From assembly GCF_017591425.1 (NCBI RefSeq), contig NW_024467121.1, positions 23,634,707-23,698,706 of the forward strand: 64,000 nucleotides of DNA. The letters run 5' to 3'. The notes beneath the pieces are model-generated. The model saw only the letters and a list, made by a program, of their open reading frames with translations, was not told the DNA's origin and searched no databases. Numbering within the stretch: position 1 is the first letter of the stretch; each line of letters opens with the position of its first letter. Source of the DNA: Ochotona curzoniae. Its lineage: Eukaryota > Chordata > Mammalia > Lagomorpha > Ochotonidae. Below, one piece after another: positions 11,191-23,790 of this stretch. The translations under genes and the position numbers were made by a program.

Positions 11191-14100
11191 TTAGGGCGAG
11201 ATGACAGTTGAGGGAGGGAGATGGGTGAAAGCTTCATTAACTCCATGTTCACGTCCCAATTTCTTTCCCCTGAGAAGCACTCGCGATGAGAAAGGTGCTG
11301 CGTGGCTGTATTTGCCTGTCTTACTTTTTAATTCCTTATTTGTAAACAAACAAATGAATCATTGTTTGTTGATGATCAGCAAGGACTCAAATTTTAATTA
11401 AAGAAAGAAAAAAACCCACCAAAATATCTTGGCCAACAGGCTAAAAGCATATTTTACCCGTTCTGATTTCTGTTACCGATTCTGATTCTGAAGTGAACTG
11501 TCTGAAACTGGCAAGGACTCAAAGAAGGTGAAATAAAACTAAAAAGGTGCCGAGTCTGGTGTTGCACCTCTGCCTCCCAATAGCTCCACTGAATTTTAAG
11601 GTCAATTCTAAAATGTGCCAGGGAAAACAGGACATCTTGATAACAATATTCTCTCAGCCAGTCCTGCTTTATGACACAGTTGTTCGTACTCAAATTCTCT
11701 CCCCTCCTTTCCAAAGTTACCATCAGCGTCACTTCTTAGCCCTACTTTCAATTCTTTGTCTCTGCCCATTCTCCCAGTTTCTCCTCCATCTTTCAATTCC
11801 CAGACACTCTTGAACTTTCGCACACGCTGCCAGTTTGAGGCTGCACAGAATAATCAGTGTATTAATTCCACTCGGAGGCAGTGAGATTTCTCTAACACAA
11901 TCTGCCCAACCTGAACTCTTTCCTTCAGAAACACTTTGCCTTTAAAAAGAAACTCCCAGCATGAACCTCATCAGAAGCGACATGTAACAGACAGTGCATG
12001 TGGTGCTGGGCATGCAGCTCAGAATGAAAAGAGATTTTTTTGCTTTGTTTCTTCAGTGCCATGTGCATAATGTACATGTGGACGAAACTGACATCAGACA
12101 TTTAAAGCAAAAAGCGGGTGGGGGAGGAGGATGTGACGGTGGCAGGAAAGAGAGAAAATATGTTGATAAAAACAGTAACTTCTGTTAATCTACATTTTTC
12201 AGTCACTGTCTTAATTAAGAATGTTAGGAAATATGTTGCAATTTAATTGCATTGTTTCAAGAAATTCTAAGGCTGACAAATTTGGGACTGTGTACCCTTG
12301 GAAGGTAGAAGGAAGGGATTAAAGTGGTAATTTCTTCCATGCAGCAGATAACAATCAAAATTATGCATTCCATTGACACTCCGCCTCCGTATAGAGCCCA
12401 AACTCAGAAGACAAAGTAGGAATACTCTAACACTTACCATGTTAGGTTCAGTATGAAATGAGTGCTTAAAAAAGTGTTTTAAACCCATGCCTATAAGAAT
12501 AAAATTATAAATACAAAGAATGAACGGAAAAGGAAATAGGGCTCTATTAGAAATTTCTGAGTGACATCTTATCCTTGCAGAGGACAGTTTTCAATGAAGG
12601 ATGCGCCTCACAGTGTGAAGACGACTTTGTTCAGACACTGAAGCTGGCTAGCCTGAGCACTGAGGGCATGCAAGCAACCATGGCTTCAAGACCCCTGCCC
12701 CTTCCCTGGTTCTCTGCCCTCTTCTTCTCCTGCAGCCCAGGCAGCCACTCTGTACCTTTCAATTCTCTGAGTAGGCTCTATGTCATTATGCAGTAAATAA
12801 ATTATAGCTGTATTGTCACTGCTCAGAGTCCCCATGACGGAAGTTGTGGGAGACGTGCTAGCCTACTACTAGTCCCTTAGAGTCAACTACAGGTAAGTGG
12901 TGTTTACCCTGGAGGCTGCATTTCTTAGCTGCTCTTCTTTGGGGACCTTTGTAGATGTGGTCACTGCCTGTGAGAAGGGAGTTGCTGGTATTCAGTGCAC
13001 ACTCCCAGAGTGTGCAGCCTAAACCAGGCTAACCAGCCAGGTCTCATCCATTCAACTGATCACCAATCTCAAACTGATTTGATGGGCTGGTCAGATAGTC
13101 ATACAGGTTTCTGGACCAAATTCAAGAGCCAGTTCTCTTCCCTTGAACCACAGAACACTAGCAACACCAGAGATGGTTATCTACTCCAGGGAGAAGACCC
13201 TAACTGGCCCAGCAGCTAGGATACTGCACTGCGTGTGCCATGGCCCTGAGACTATGACAGCTCTGTCTGCCTTTAAACTGTGGCTGAAATGCCCAAAGAG
13301 CTCAGCTGAGACTGTAACTTCACCACTTTTGCTCTAATTGGGAGGTCTCAGGCCTTTCTCTGCTTCCAGCCTCTTACAGTAAGAATGGTTTGAGAAACTG
13401 AGGAACTGGGGAATTGCTTGTGTGCTACCAGTGTCATTATAGTACCTCAATTCTTAAACTTGTATTTACATTTTGTATTGGGGAGTACAGTTCTGAGGTT
13501 CCAAATTTGCTGAATAAATGACAATTTACTGAAGAGGCCACTGGGCTCACTGTGATGGAGTTGCTACACACCCACACACACACATTTGTATAATAAATAC
13601 GATGTATACAAGACCCCAAACAGTAAGAAGACAACATACCTCTCATGTGCTCAACACCTGGCTCTCAGATAAAGCGCTCATATTTTCCATTTCCTAGGAC
13701 TTCTGGGAATTCTGGTGGTAGGGATGCATCCCCCTCCCATACTGGCCCCCAGTGGCTGGGTGACCTCCTTGAAATAGTCCTTTGTTACTAGAGGCTGCGC
13801 CTAGACATCCCCCCACCCCCTGCTGAGGGCTTAGGGAGCAGACACTGAGGAAGACGTTATTAATTACCAAATTAGGGAGACCGCGTTCACCCGGACATAG
13901 AGGCTGGAGAACGCCAAGCGCAATTATAAATGGCAAAGTTCGGAGTCAATTCTGTGAGTCTGAAGAACACTGAAACAAGAAAACACAACACTGGGGGCAC
14001 CGGGGAAGCAGTACCCGCCCGAGGGCCAATTGCCTCTCCAGCAGCGGCAAGGCTGTTCCTGGGCTCGCAGGACCATTTGTTCCATTACACAATCTCCTGA

Positions 14101-15393
14101 AGCCATTTAGAGAGAGCTCAAACAACTGCCTGTACCAACACGACACATGGCTTCCCATCCCGACTCTTTGCTAATCCAGACGCTCCAACCATCTTTCTTT
14201 AAGATGCCATATGGTTGGCAGAAGCCTGTAGATCTAGCAGCACATCTGCTTGTAAGTTTCTTCTTCCCTCCATCCCCCCAACAAAAGAGGGCTAGAGACA
14301 GACCGAAAGAAGGGCACGCGGGCATACCTCTGCCCGGACAGATACTTCTTTATAGACACTCTAGCAAATTAAAACTATTCAAAGGAGGGCCAGGAGTTTT
14401 TCACGGCTAGATCATTTTTAACTACATAGAAAAGGTTTTTTCCCCCTCTTTGATGATCTCAAACAATATTAGAAAAACAAAGAATGATGATTTCCTTTCT
14501 CTGAAGGATGATTACTTTAAGACCAGTTCAAAACTCTCTCTGTCCCTCTCTCTAGGAATCCCAGTGATGCTGCTGGCCACAGGAGAGGGACAGCACCTTC
14601 ATTTGAAGCTCTTTCTTCTTTTTCTGTCCAGGCAGCCCGACAGGCTGAGAAATTAGCAGATACTGGGAGCTTGCTTTGTTAGCAAGCACCGCACGGCTGT
14701 ATGCTAATGAGTCGGCACCGACACAGGGCATTTTTGGTATGATGAGCAAAGATTGTTGACACTGTTGAAATCCTGGCTCTCCTGGCCTGTGAGCACATGG
14801 GCTGCCTCCTTGGAATCCAGCCCCCAGTGAGACAGGCTGCAAAAAAAAAAAAATCCATTCTACTCTCCTGATGACTGAAATCTGGCCATTTGGAGCAGTT
14901 GGGGTAGAAGATTATTAAAAGAAAAGGGGAGAAAAAAAAAACAAACGAGGTGAGACTAGCAATCAAAAAGACACAGGTGAAAATCAGGGCTCTCTTGCAA
15001 ACTAAAAGCACAATCTGGTAAACATATGGGAGCGATGAAGGCCAGGGTGCTGGCTTCAGGTGCTGAAACGCGAAGGGGGCCGGGTGGGGAAATCATTGCA
15101 CCCTCAGCCACACTGGCGAAGCTGGGACATTTGCTCCACATCTGGACAGACGGACATTGTGCAGATGGAACAGCCCACTGGTGGTAACCTTCTCCTCACA
15201 GGTGAAAAGTGTCTCATCTCTTTGTAAATTTGTTTGAACCTGGAATCGATTAACTGGACATGGGTTCTCATGTTGGAATATGAAGCAGCCAGAATGCAAA
15301 GTAAATATTTCCTTGTTGAAAAATTAGGTCCATCTTTTTTTTTTTTTTAGGACAAAGAGCAGCAAAAAGGAAGTTACATGCTTATTTGGGTTC
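11191..15393. other. SINE-free unique segment
   Basis: About 4.2 kb with no SINE recognised. It contains homeodomain-like TAATTA motifs (13859-13868), a POU-like atgctaatga (14701-14710) and A/T tracts at 14841 and 14932. No coding exon was recognised. It may hold regulatory sequence; see findings. Confidence 0.45.
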
Positions 15394-15690
15394 TTTTAAA
15401 GATTTATTTTATTTACTTGAAAGACAGAGTGACAGAGAAAGAGGTCTGCCATCTGTTGGTTCACTTCCCAAATGGCTGCAACAGCCAGGGCAGGGACACG
15501 TGCAAGCGAGACCCAGGAATTCTCTCCAGATCTCTCACAAGGGTGACAGAGTCCCAAATACCTGAGCCATTTTCTACTCTTTCCCAGGTGCATTAACAGT
15601 GAACTTAACCAGAAGTGGAGCAGCAGGGATTGAACTGGCATTCATATGGGATGTGGGCATTGTGGCTGGCAACTTAACCAACTGGACCCC
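15394..15690 (-). mobile_element. CSINE, minus orientation
   Basis: Reverse copy: 'taaagatttattttatttac' tail, 'gttggttcacttcccaaatg', 'tggagcagcagggattgaac', and the head remnant 'caacttaaccaactggaccc'. Confidence 0.92.
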
Positions 15691-16046
15691 ATGTTTTAAA
15701 TGCTGTGCAGTTATCTGTCATGTCCCTTTTCTTGCCCAGAAATTCAAAGGACAGATATTGCTCCAATGTAACAGAGAAGAAACTGGGGTTTAAAAGTTAA
15801 ACAAGCATGCATACACACAATGTTCATCAAGGCAATGTTGTCTAGGAAGGGACCACAGGACACCATGTACACAGGTACACTTGTAATAGGGACACAGCCT
15901 CAGGGATCTGCCCGGGTCTTAATCCTCCAATCTGAGCATGTCACTGGGAGCTGGTAAGCCATAAGCAATTTATCATTAGTATGCAGACAGGGGTGGCAAA
16001 TTGTAGATTCAGTTTATTTTGTAATCTACAACATGAATGAAAATTC

Positions 16047-16094
16047 ATGTAATTGACATGTGAAAATTTTATGTAACTGACATGTAAAAACATG
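16047..16094. repeat. 24-bp direct duplication
   Basis: Two adjacent 24-bp units, atgtaattgacatgtgaaaa... and atgtaactgacatgtaaaaa..., differ at a few positions. Confidence 0.7.
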
Positions 16095-16544
16095 AGGAGT
16101 GACTTAAAAAGCATTGAAAATTTTAATTAAAAACTCAGAATTTGCCTATTCAAAAAAGTATGCCTATTAAATGATTCACCTGAGACCATCATATACATTT
16201 CAACATTGCAACTGCCTAGAACACTGTTGACAGATTTTTTTTTTCCTGGAACTGTCTTCATTGCCTTGGGCTTAGTAGTACAAAGATCTGTCTTTTGTGG
16301 ATGGATACATATGCAAGCTTTGAATGAGAATATGCTAATTGCATTTGATTAAAATCATATATTTTAAAATAAAATACATGCAGTAGATGCTATCCTGCTC
16401 CAAGATGATACATCAGGCCAAACGAGATACTAGCATTCAAATTCTATCATCCGTAAGCAAAGCCAACTATAATGACAATTCTCAGGGTTATTATCATTGA
16501 GATGTTGCTAAGCAGAATGTCAAGTTGGGATCTGAAACAAAACA

Positions 16545-16700
16545 GATGTAGGTTGAGGTCTGAGCATGATCCTAAGCAAATTCCTGTAAGTTTTGTATCT
16601 TCATTTGCAATGTAAAAGAATGCTACCTACATCGCAGGCCTGTTGTGAAAATTGGAGAAAGAATGCAAGGTGACTGGCACTTAGAGCCTAAGTAAGGGAA
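16545..16700 (+). mobile_element. MIR fragment
   Basis: Forward MIR order: 'gatcctaagcaaattcctgt', 'atcttcatttgcaatgtaaa', 'cctacatcgcaggcctgttg', 'gtgactggcacttagagcct'. Confidence 0.65.
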
Positions 16701-16944
16701 TATACATCGCCACTGCTATGCTTTTACTATAGTCCTTTGGAGCATATACCAAGTGTTTCTCCACTAGATCACCCAACCCCAAAAGCAGCTCGGCAACACA
16801 GGAAGTAGCTCTTCTATACACTGAATGAGATAAATGTGATTCAGTAACAAAAATAACAAATTCATAAACAGTATCTATGAGCCTTTTCTATTTTCAATTA
16901 CTGAATTAAGCAGTTCTCCAATCATTTAAAAACTTTTTTGAAGA

Positions 16945-17105
16945 AGACATTATTGATGTCATTATTATCCCCATCTTTTGGACAAGGCAACCAAGGCTAA
17001 GGGATAGTACACATATCTTGCCTAAGTTCATACAGACAGTGGGCAGCAAAGCTGGAACACAATTCCAGTTCTTTCTCAGAAACCCATGATTCCAACAACA
17101 GTTGT
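16945..17105 (-). mobile_element. MIR fragment
   Basis: Contains 'cattattatccccatctttt', 'ggacaaggcaaccaaggcta' and 'cttgcctaagttcatacaga' in reverse-MIR order. Confidence 0.7.
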
Positions 17106-18112
17106 AAAACAGTGAAGACAAGATGCAAATGCAGATTCCTCTATTTAAAATTCAGTCTCCTTCTGTCTCTACCACATTGTTACTGGTGGAACTTACCTAA
17201 AGCCCCTGCAGTTTTGATAAAGAAGCTTTCTATTGCAAAAATCCTTGTCCTAAACCAAACCTCTGTGTATACCACCAAATACTACAGAGTACATGGCTCA
17301 ACATCATGTGTATGTGTGTGCACACTCATATAGAAGCCTGAATGCTACATGGATGAGCTGTTCTTGACAACACAGTTAAAGATTACGGCAGTATTCTCTA
17401 TAAATGGCAGGACTTCACATATGCATCTGAAGGCACTGCATACAAACATACACAAAGTTGCCATTATACTCTGAGCAGGACTGAACTTCGCAACAATTGT
17501 CAGAAATATCTTATCAAAAAAATAATCTTTCAATAAGATTGAACTATAAATATAAGGCTACCAGATCAAAATCATTTGCATGGGATGCTAGAACATTTGG
17601 AGGTTGCGCATCAGATGCTAACATGAAGAAATGTGTCACTAAAATCTGGATTTATGATATATATATACATGCTTAACCAGACATCCCAGTAAGGCCACTA
17701 AGCTTCTCTTGTGAACTCTCAGTTCTGATGTAAGGAGACAAGTATGATGTGATCTCAGGTAGGTTTTTCTCTGTCACTCCGTTTTCCCAACAACTCACCC
17801 TGCCTGCCTCACCTTGGAGCTGGACATGGATTGTGTAAGTCCATCTCACTGGCTCTCTCTCAGCTTCCATGTTCCCGAGTTCACTGTTAATTTCAATCCA
17901 CATCAAACTAGAGCAGGACTTAAACAAAAGCATTTGTGACTGTGCTAGCGTTCCCAGATGCATAAATCTTTGATTACTTTCAGTCAACAGTTATTAACAA
18001 TTTCCAGGAGGGTCTGAGCACAAGAAATTATGAACAGAGATGTGTTACTTGCACTTCAGTAGTGTTTAAACATGAGGTTGCCCCAGGGGTTTGAAGTTTT
18101 AAGGATATACAT
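17106..18112. other. AT-rich unique segment
   Basis: About 1 kb; no gene or confident repeat is seen. A 104-codon minus-strand frame at 17673-17987 has no recognisable product. Confidence 0.4.
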
Positions 18113-18466
18113 ATTTTTAAAAATATTTATTTTTTTGAAAGGCAGAGTTACACATAAGAGATGGAGTGACAGAGGGACAGAAAAAGAGAGAGAGAGGTGG
18201 GAGAAATATCATCCATCCACTGGTTTACTGCCCAAATGGCCATGTTGGCCAGGGTTAGAACAGACAAAAACCTGTAGTCAAAAGCTTTTTCCACGTCCTC
18301 CATGTGAGTGCAAAGGCCCAAGCACTTGAGCCATCTTCTCTTGCCTTCCCAACAGTCTTAGCAGGGAGCTGGGTCAGAAATAGAGCAGCTGGGACTTGAA
18401 CTGGCACCCATGTGAGATGCTGGCATCATAGGCAGTGACTTTACTTGCAATACCAGAATACTGGCT
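18113..18466 (-). mobile_element. CSINE, minus orientation
   Basis: Reverse copy with 'tttttttgaaaggcagagtt', an expanded agag-rich stretch, 'tggtttactgcccaaatggc' and 'cagctgggacttgaactggc'. Confidence 0.92.
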
Positions 18467-18542
18467 TCAAGGGTATAAATCTTGGAGGCTTCACAGGAAT
18501 ATTCTAGAATGCACCATTATGAAATATCCCACCTATCTTCCT

Positions 18543-18798
18543 AAAATTTTTATTAATTTTCATTTTTCATTAGAAAGGCAATGATTCATTTCTCAATTCC
18601 CTGAAGTGATCAGAAGCCAGCCTAGTTTTCTATGCAGGTGGCAGGGACCCAAATACTTGAGCCATCATTTGTTGCCTTACAAGGTACACATGATCAGGAA
18701 GTGGAATCAGAAGCAGAGCTGGGACTCAAACCAGGCACTCAGATAGGGAATTCAGGCATCCCAAGTAGTGTCTGACCTGCTGTGCCAAGCACCTGCCC
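18543..18798 (-). mobile_element. CSINE, minus orientation, truncated internally
   Basis: Reverse copy lacking part of the tail-proximal region; retains 'ggtggcagggacccaaatac', 'gagctgggactcaaaccagg' and 'tgctgtgccaagcacctgcc'. Confidence 0.85.
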
Positions 18799-18804
18799 TG
18801 AGAG

Positions 18805-18924
18805 CACACTTAGCAAGAATGAAGTGCTGGGGCCGGTGTATAGGGCATCCCATATAGGCACTGGCACACTTAACAAGAGTGAAGCACAGGGGCAGGTATT
18901 GTGGGGCATTCTGTATTGACACCG
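18805..18924. repeat. 60-bp tandem duplication across a SINE 5' boundary
   Basis: Units 18805-18864 and 18865-18924 both begin cacactta(g/a)caaga(a/g)tgaag and both continue into the SINE head, so the duplication followed the insertion. Confidence 0.75.
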
Positions 18925-19150
18925 GTTCCTGTTTTGGTTACTGTACTTTCAATCCAGTTCTCTTCTAATGACCTGGGAAAGCATAAGACATTCCAAGTAT
19001 TTGGGCCCCTGCTAGCCATGTGGCTGTTTTCAGCCTGGCCCAGAGCAGGGTGTTGCAGCCATCTGTGGAGTAAATCACCCAGTGAAAGATCTCTTCCTCT
19101 CTCTGTCTTCTTGTATACCTCTAAATTTTAAAATAAATAAAGAAATTTTA
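18829..19150 (+). mobile_element. CSINE, plus orientation, with 60-bp 5' duplication
   Basis: Head 'ggggccggtgtatagggcat' at 18829 is repeated in diverged form at 18889 as 'ggggcaggtattgtggggca'. The body continues through 'gtaaatcacccagtgaaaga' to the tail 'aaaataaataaagaaatttt'. Confidence 0.85.
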
Positions 19151-19457
19151 ACAACAAGAAGAAAAAGACAGAGAAGACCAACACCAGCTCATAAACTAAT
19201 CCACTCAGAGTAAGACTTGGTTTCCCACAGGTAGGTATTTTAAATTATTTTGTCTTTCATTAATTTTATGGGTTGGAGTGGTTCTGAGTTGTATCATAAT
19301 AATTAAAATTGTTTTATTTTAATTTTTTCAATGATGTGGGTGGGATGGACTTCACCATCCTTAGCCAGCCTGTCTCCTCTGAGCCCGTTAAACAATACAC
19401 ACTCTTTCTTCCTCTTGCACATTGTTTCCTGCGCTGAGCACTATAGCAACTCCCATA

Positions 19458-19680
19458 GCTAATGCTTGCTGGGTAATTACCCTGTCAGGCACAGTTCCGA
19501 GCAGTTCTTAGAAAGAGCTCATTTGGTCCTTTCAAGACCCATATGAGATTGATGACATCGCTGTTAAAGGTGAGGCCCACATGAAGCTGCTTGCTACAGA
19601 CTGCAGAGAGCAGAAGTGACAGAACTGGGAACCGCATGCAGCCTGTCCGAGTGCAGAACCCACACTCGAACCATCCTTCT
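19458..19680 (-). mobile_element. MIR, nearly full span
   Basis: Reverse-MIR order: 'aatgcttgctgggtaattac', 'tcaggcacagttccgagcag', then 'gctgttaaaggtgaggccca' and 'gacagaactgggaaccgcat' ending near 'cgaacc'. Confidence 0.65.
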
Positions 19681-20612
19681 CTAAGATGAGTCCCAGAGTT
19701 AAGTAAGAAGAGTAAGAGAGCCAGTTACCAGCCATGGATCTGTGAGCTTTAGCTTCTCTGAGCTTGAATTTCAAGTTAAAATGGAATTTTAATGTTACTT
19801 CCTCTTATCTATCTTACAAGATTGTTAGGAAATCATATATGCCATACATTATGTGAAATACTGATATATACACATACACTGTTAGTTACCATCATCTTCA
19901 TTACAATCACATAAATTGCCATCCTTTGGGTGTTCACTGTGGTCTCCAAAATGAAAACCAAGGACAGTTTGCCTTGCCAATTAAAGATGGGGTGCAAACT
20001 TGTCCGTATTTGCAATATCTGATATTTAAATGAGTGTATCAATTCAAGAGTTGATGAATTCAAGAGGCATGAAATTAGCCAGCCACAGGATGAGATGGTC
20101 TGCCTAGAACAGACATCTTCTCTTGTGCTCCTTACCTGCCTGTGGTGCACAATCAACAAGAATGTACTGAACACAGTTAACAGGATGAAAAGGGTGACAC
20201 GATTATACATAAAAAAGAAATGTTTGTCTTTCTTCTAGAGACTGAGGAAATTGTTAATACAAATGAACAGCTGTTTGGAGAAGAAAACATTATTTTAAAA
20301 CTTCAGACAATGCTCTATTTATTACATTTTCAGAGACATTTAAATTATAGTGTCTGAAAACTATCCTATCATGGATATTGGTGACACTTAAACTTTCTGA
20401 AAATCTGAAAGGTTAAGCCAAAAACAGATACTCTGAGAAAGTCACAGAACATTCTTCCGCCAGAGATCAGGTGCAAAAACCTGATGTATAGGATGACTAA
20501 TGAATACTGTGCTCCAGGATTATACTTTGTAGAAACTCAATAAAACTGTGAATTCAAAATCTAACTTAACATATGTCAATTTAATATTCCTCAATTTAAA
20601 ATTCACTATTCT

Positions 20613-20821
20613 CAGGCCCAGCACTGTAGCTTAGTGGCTAAATACTTGACCTTGCATCTGCCGAGATCTCAACTAAGGGCAGGTTTGCATCCTCCAGCTC
20701 CCTGCTTGTGCTCTGGAAAAACAGTCGAGGCTGGCCCAAACACTTGGGACCCTGCACTTGCGTGGGAGACCTGAAAGTAAATCTGACTTTCCAATAATTA
20801 AATAAATAAATCTTTAAAAAA
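20613..20821 (+). mobile_element. CSINE, plus orientation, internal deletion
   Basis: Head 'caggcccagcactgtagctt' and tail 'ctttccaataattaaataaa' are present, but the sequence jumps from 'gcgtgggagacctg' to 'aaagtaaatctgac', missing about 100 bp of the body. An imperfect duplication, attcactattctc / cttccactatgctc, flanks it. Confidence 0.88.
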
Positions 20822-22824
20822 CTTCCACTATGCTCACTGGTGTATTGGTATCTTCGTGTTCCCACAGGTTCTCCTGGCATTATGCTGCATCAAGCTGCAG
20901 GCCTGCCCCGGACATGCCACAGGAGTTCTGCTAACTTCTCTGTGCTCATTGTGCTGGTGAAGCCTGATAGGGGAGACAATGGGCATGGCAGTCACTGAGG
21001 CTGGCCTGGGCCTGAGTCTGTTCCCAGGAGCCCTGGCTCTCTCAGAGGAGTCTAAGGCTGGCTCAATCACACCTCTCCCACCAACTGGCACATGTGTAAC
21101 CATCTCCAGGCATTTCCAGAGAGTGGGAAGTCATACTTTGGCAAAAATACAGAAATTAATTAATTACTTCTGGCTAAAGACAAAGAAGTTGTATTTGTTT
21201 GATTTATGGAAATTTAAACAATGGATCACATGCTCAGATTAGGAGTCAGTACCATTGCCTGCTTCAGATTTACCCTGTGTCTTTGTCCTGTAATTCAAAT
21301 CAAGGTAAAATATAGATTATAAAAACAACATATAAAAGCACAGTAAAATCAAAATCTCCTGTAACATTTACAGTACAGTCTATTTCCTTACCATAAGGTA
21401 ACCTGAACTTGAATGCCAAAGGGCTACCTAGTAGGAGTCTTGTTCAGCCTCTGCGTGTGCTTGCCCTTCTTCCTTCAACAGCTTCTTGTTTATTGCTGTA
21501 CCTTCCATCCTACACACCTCACAGAGTGTTGTGCAGCCTAGTTAGTTAGGAAAGGCTTGAGATTTTTCTAATGAAAGGTGTTATGGTGTTATATAAATAC
21601 ACAGTATTATTTTGTCTTTATTCCAGGTTTACCGCTTGAAACAGTTCAGTGTGTGTAAATATGTTTAATAATGTGTATTACTTTGACGTTTTTCAGTAAT
21701 TCCTTGGCATCCTAGTTAACTTAAATGGAAGGAGTGTTAATTGTACAATGAAATATTAAGTGCAGTCTCAAGACAACTATTAATAGATCTTTCTCCTTTT
21801 CACATCAACTTTTAGCTGGGTGAATCTACTAATCACTTATAATCCTTTGCTTGAATACTTAGGTGGGCTCATTAAGTTGTGACTTCCCATTGAATATAAA
21901 TGGAGGCAGATGTATAGGCTAAAGTTCACAACACAGCAATTAGCCCATCCTGGAGGACAGACATGAAGGTCTAAGCTCCCTACAATTACTGAGAAGCCCA
22001 AGGGCACAAGAAAGCTCCACCAATACTATCACGTGCTTTAAAGTGGAATAGATAAAACAAGGATCATTTCATGGCTGTGTCAGCTTGTGGTAGTTGCATT
22101 TGCTCTTTTAGGACCTGCCTCACCATTCAACCACAGGAGTAACAAGGTCAGAAGGATCTGATCATGGAAGCACCTAGATCTGCTGACTGTCACAGGGGGA
22201 CAAAGAGTTTATATCAAGTACTTGGTTGGGTATTTCCTGGAGATATTATGTGAACAGCCTCTGTGGGCATGTGCCCATCTGGCAGAATGGCCTCATTCTC
22301 CTCCTTAGTGGTGATGGCATAGTGTCTCACATGTGAACGGAGTAAAGGATAACTCACACTAGACTTTCGCAAAGATGGGGGGATGTCAGTGAATTATGAG
22401 AAAAATGAAACTCATTGAATAGAAAGTTGAGTGAGTATTGTTATCACAGATAACAAGTTCTTTCCTCCCTCCTAAGATATAATCCTGCCCACTCCCTCTT
22501 GCTGTGATTGCACTGTGAGTTACACCCTGGGTTAGCAGGGTCTAGGAGCTGCACAGCCATAGCAGCACTGCAGGTTGGCTAGCCAGGCAGTCACCAAACT
22601 ATGTCATGCCGAGGACACAACAGGGATCAGCCACAAGTCATGATACACAAAGAATTTAATGAGAAATTATGTCATATGTACTTTTCAGGACCTTAGGAAC
22701 CAAATGTCAATACTCTATGATCCTTTCCTTGTGTCTTCATATTTGTTCCTCCTTCTATGTACTACATTATGGCTCTTATCACAATGTATTATGACTGCCT
22801 TGTGTTTTAAAATATTAACTTCTT
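20822..22824. other. Unique AT-rich segment
   Basis: About 2 kb without a recognised gene or lineage-specific repeat. Short frames on both strands are not recognisable. Confidence 0.4.
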
Positions 22825-23171
22825 GGGGCCTATGTGCTGTGGCACAGTAAATTAAGTAACTGCCTGCAGCACCAGCATCCCATATGGGCACCTCTTCAGC
22901 TCCTGGCTGCTCCACCTTTGATCCAGCTCCCTGTTAATGTGCTTGGAAAAGCAGCAGAATACAGACCTGGTACTTAGGCCTGTGTACCCAAGTGGGAGGC
23001 CTGGTTGACGTTCTTGGCTCCTGGCTTTGCCCAGCCAGTCCTGGAAACTGTGGCCATTTGGGGAACGAACTAGTGGGTGGCGGAGTTTTCTCTCTTCACC
23101 TCTGCTTCTACCTCTCCCTCTCTGTAACTCTGCCTTTCAAATAAGCAAATAAATAGCTTTTTTTTTTTAAA
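22825..23171 (+). mobile_element. CSINE, plus orientation
   Basis: Head 'ggggcctatgtgctgtggca', 'ccagcatcccatatgggcac', 'ctgtggccatttggggaacg' and the tail 'tttcaaataagcaaataaat' are all present. Confidence 0.93.
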
Positions 23172-23679
23172 GTTGGCATTCTGAGAACATGTGCTGGCTC
23201 TTAGTGATAGCAACAGTGTCCAGCACAGATACTGCTCACACACAGGTTTTGAATCAAATACAGAATTTGAATGGTAGTATTATCATGGACTTGACCATGC
23301 TTCTAAGGACTCCACTGGCACTGGATTAGATGACATTAGGGTAAATGTACAGACCTTTTCGTCTATTTCCTACAGATGGCCTTCACAGAACCACTGGTCA
23401 AAGCAGCCACTTCCACCTTTGGTTGAAGGCCTGTTGATTATATTTGTGGCAGTTCTTACCTTTGCTTTCCAAAAACTCTGTGCTGCTATTTTTGCTACAA
23501 GAAAATCAGATAATTTAGGGTAATGCCCTGATATAGAAAGGGCCATGAGGTCTTTCTAAGGACTTTTTTTCACTGGCAGATAGAGATTCAAGAGCCCTAC
23601 TACAGATGCTGATGTGATCAAAAGGTAGGGCTTACAGGCAGTATGATAAAGCTACAGCATTACTGTGTACTATTTTTAC

Positions 23680-23790
23680 TCATTCATTTGCTCAACAAAT
23701 ATATCCTAAGCATTTACAATGTCTTCTCTACTGGGAGCTGAGACACAGTGGGGAACAAACACGATTCTACTCTAAAGAATTTTTGTAGTT
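23680..23790 (-). mobile_element. L2 LINE fragment
   Basis: 'tcattcatttgctcaacaaa', 'tatatcctaagcatttacaa' and 'gacacagtggggaacaaaca' match the reverse of the L2 3' end. Confidence 0.65.
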
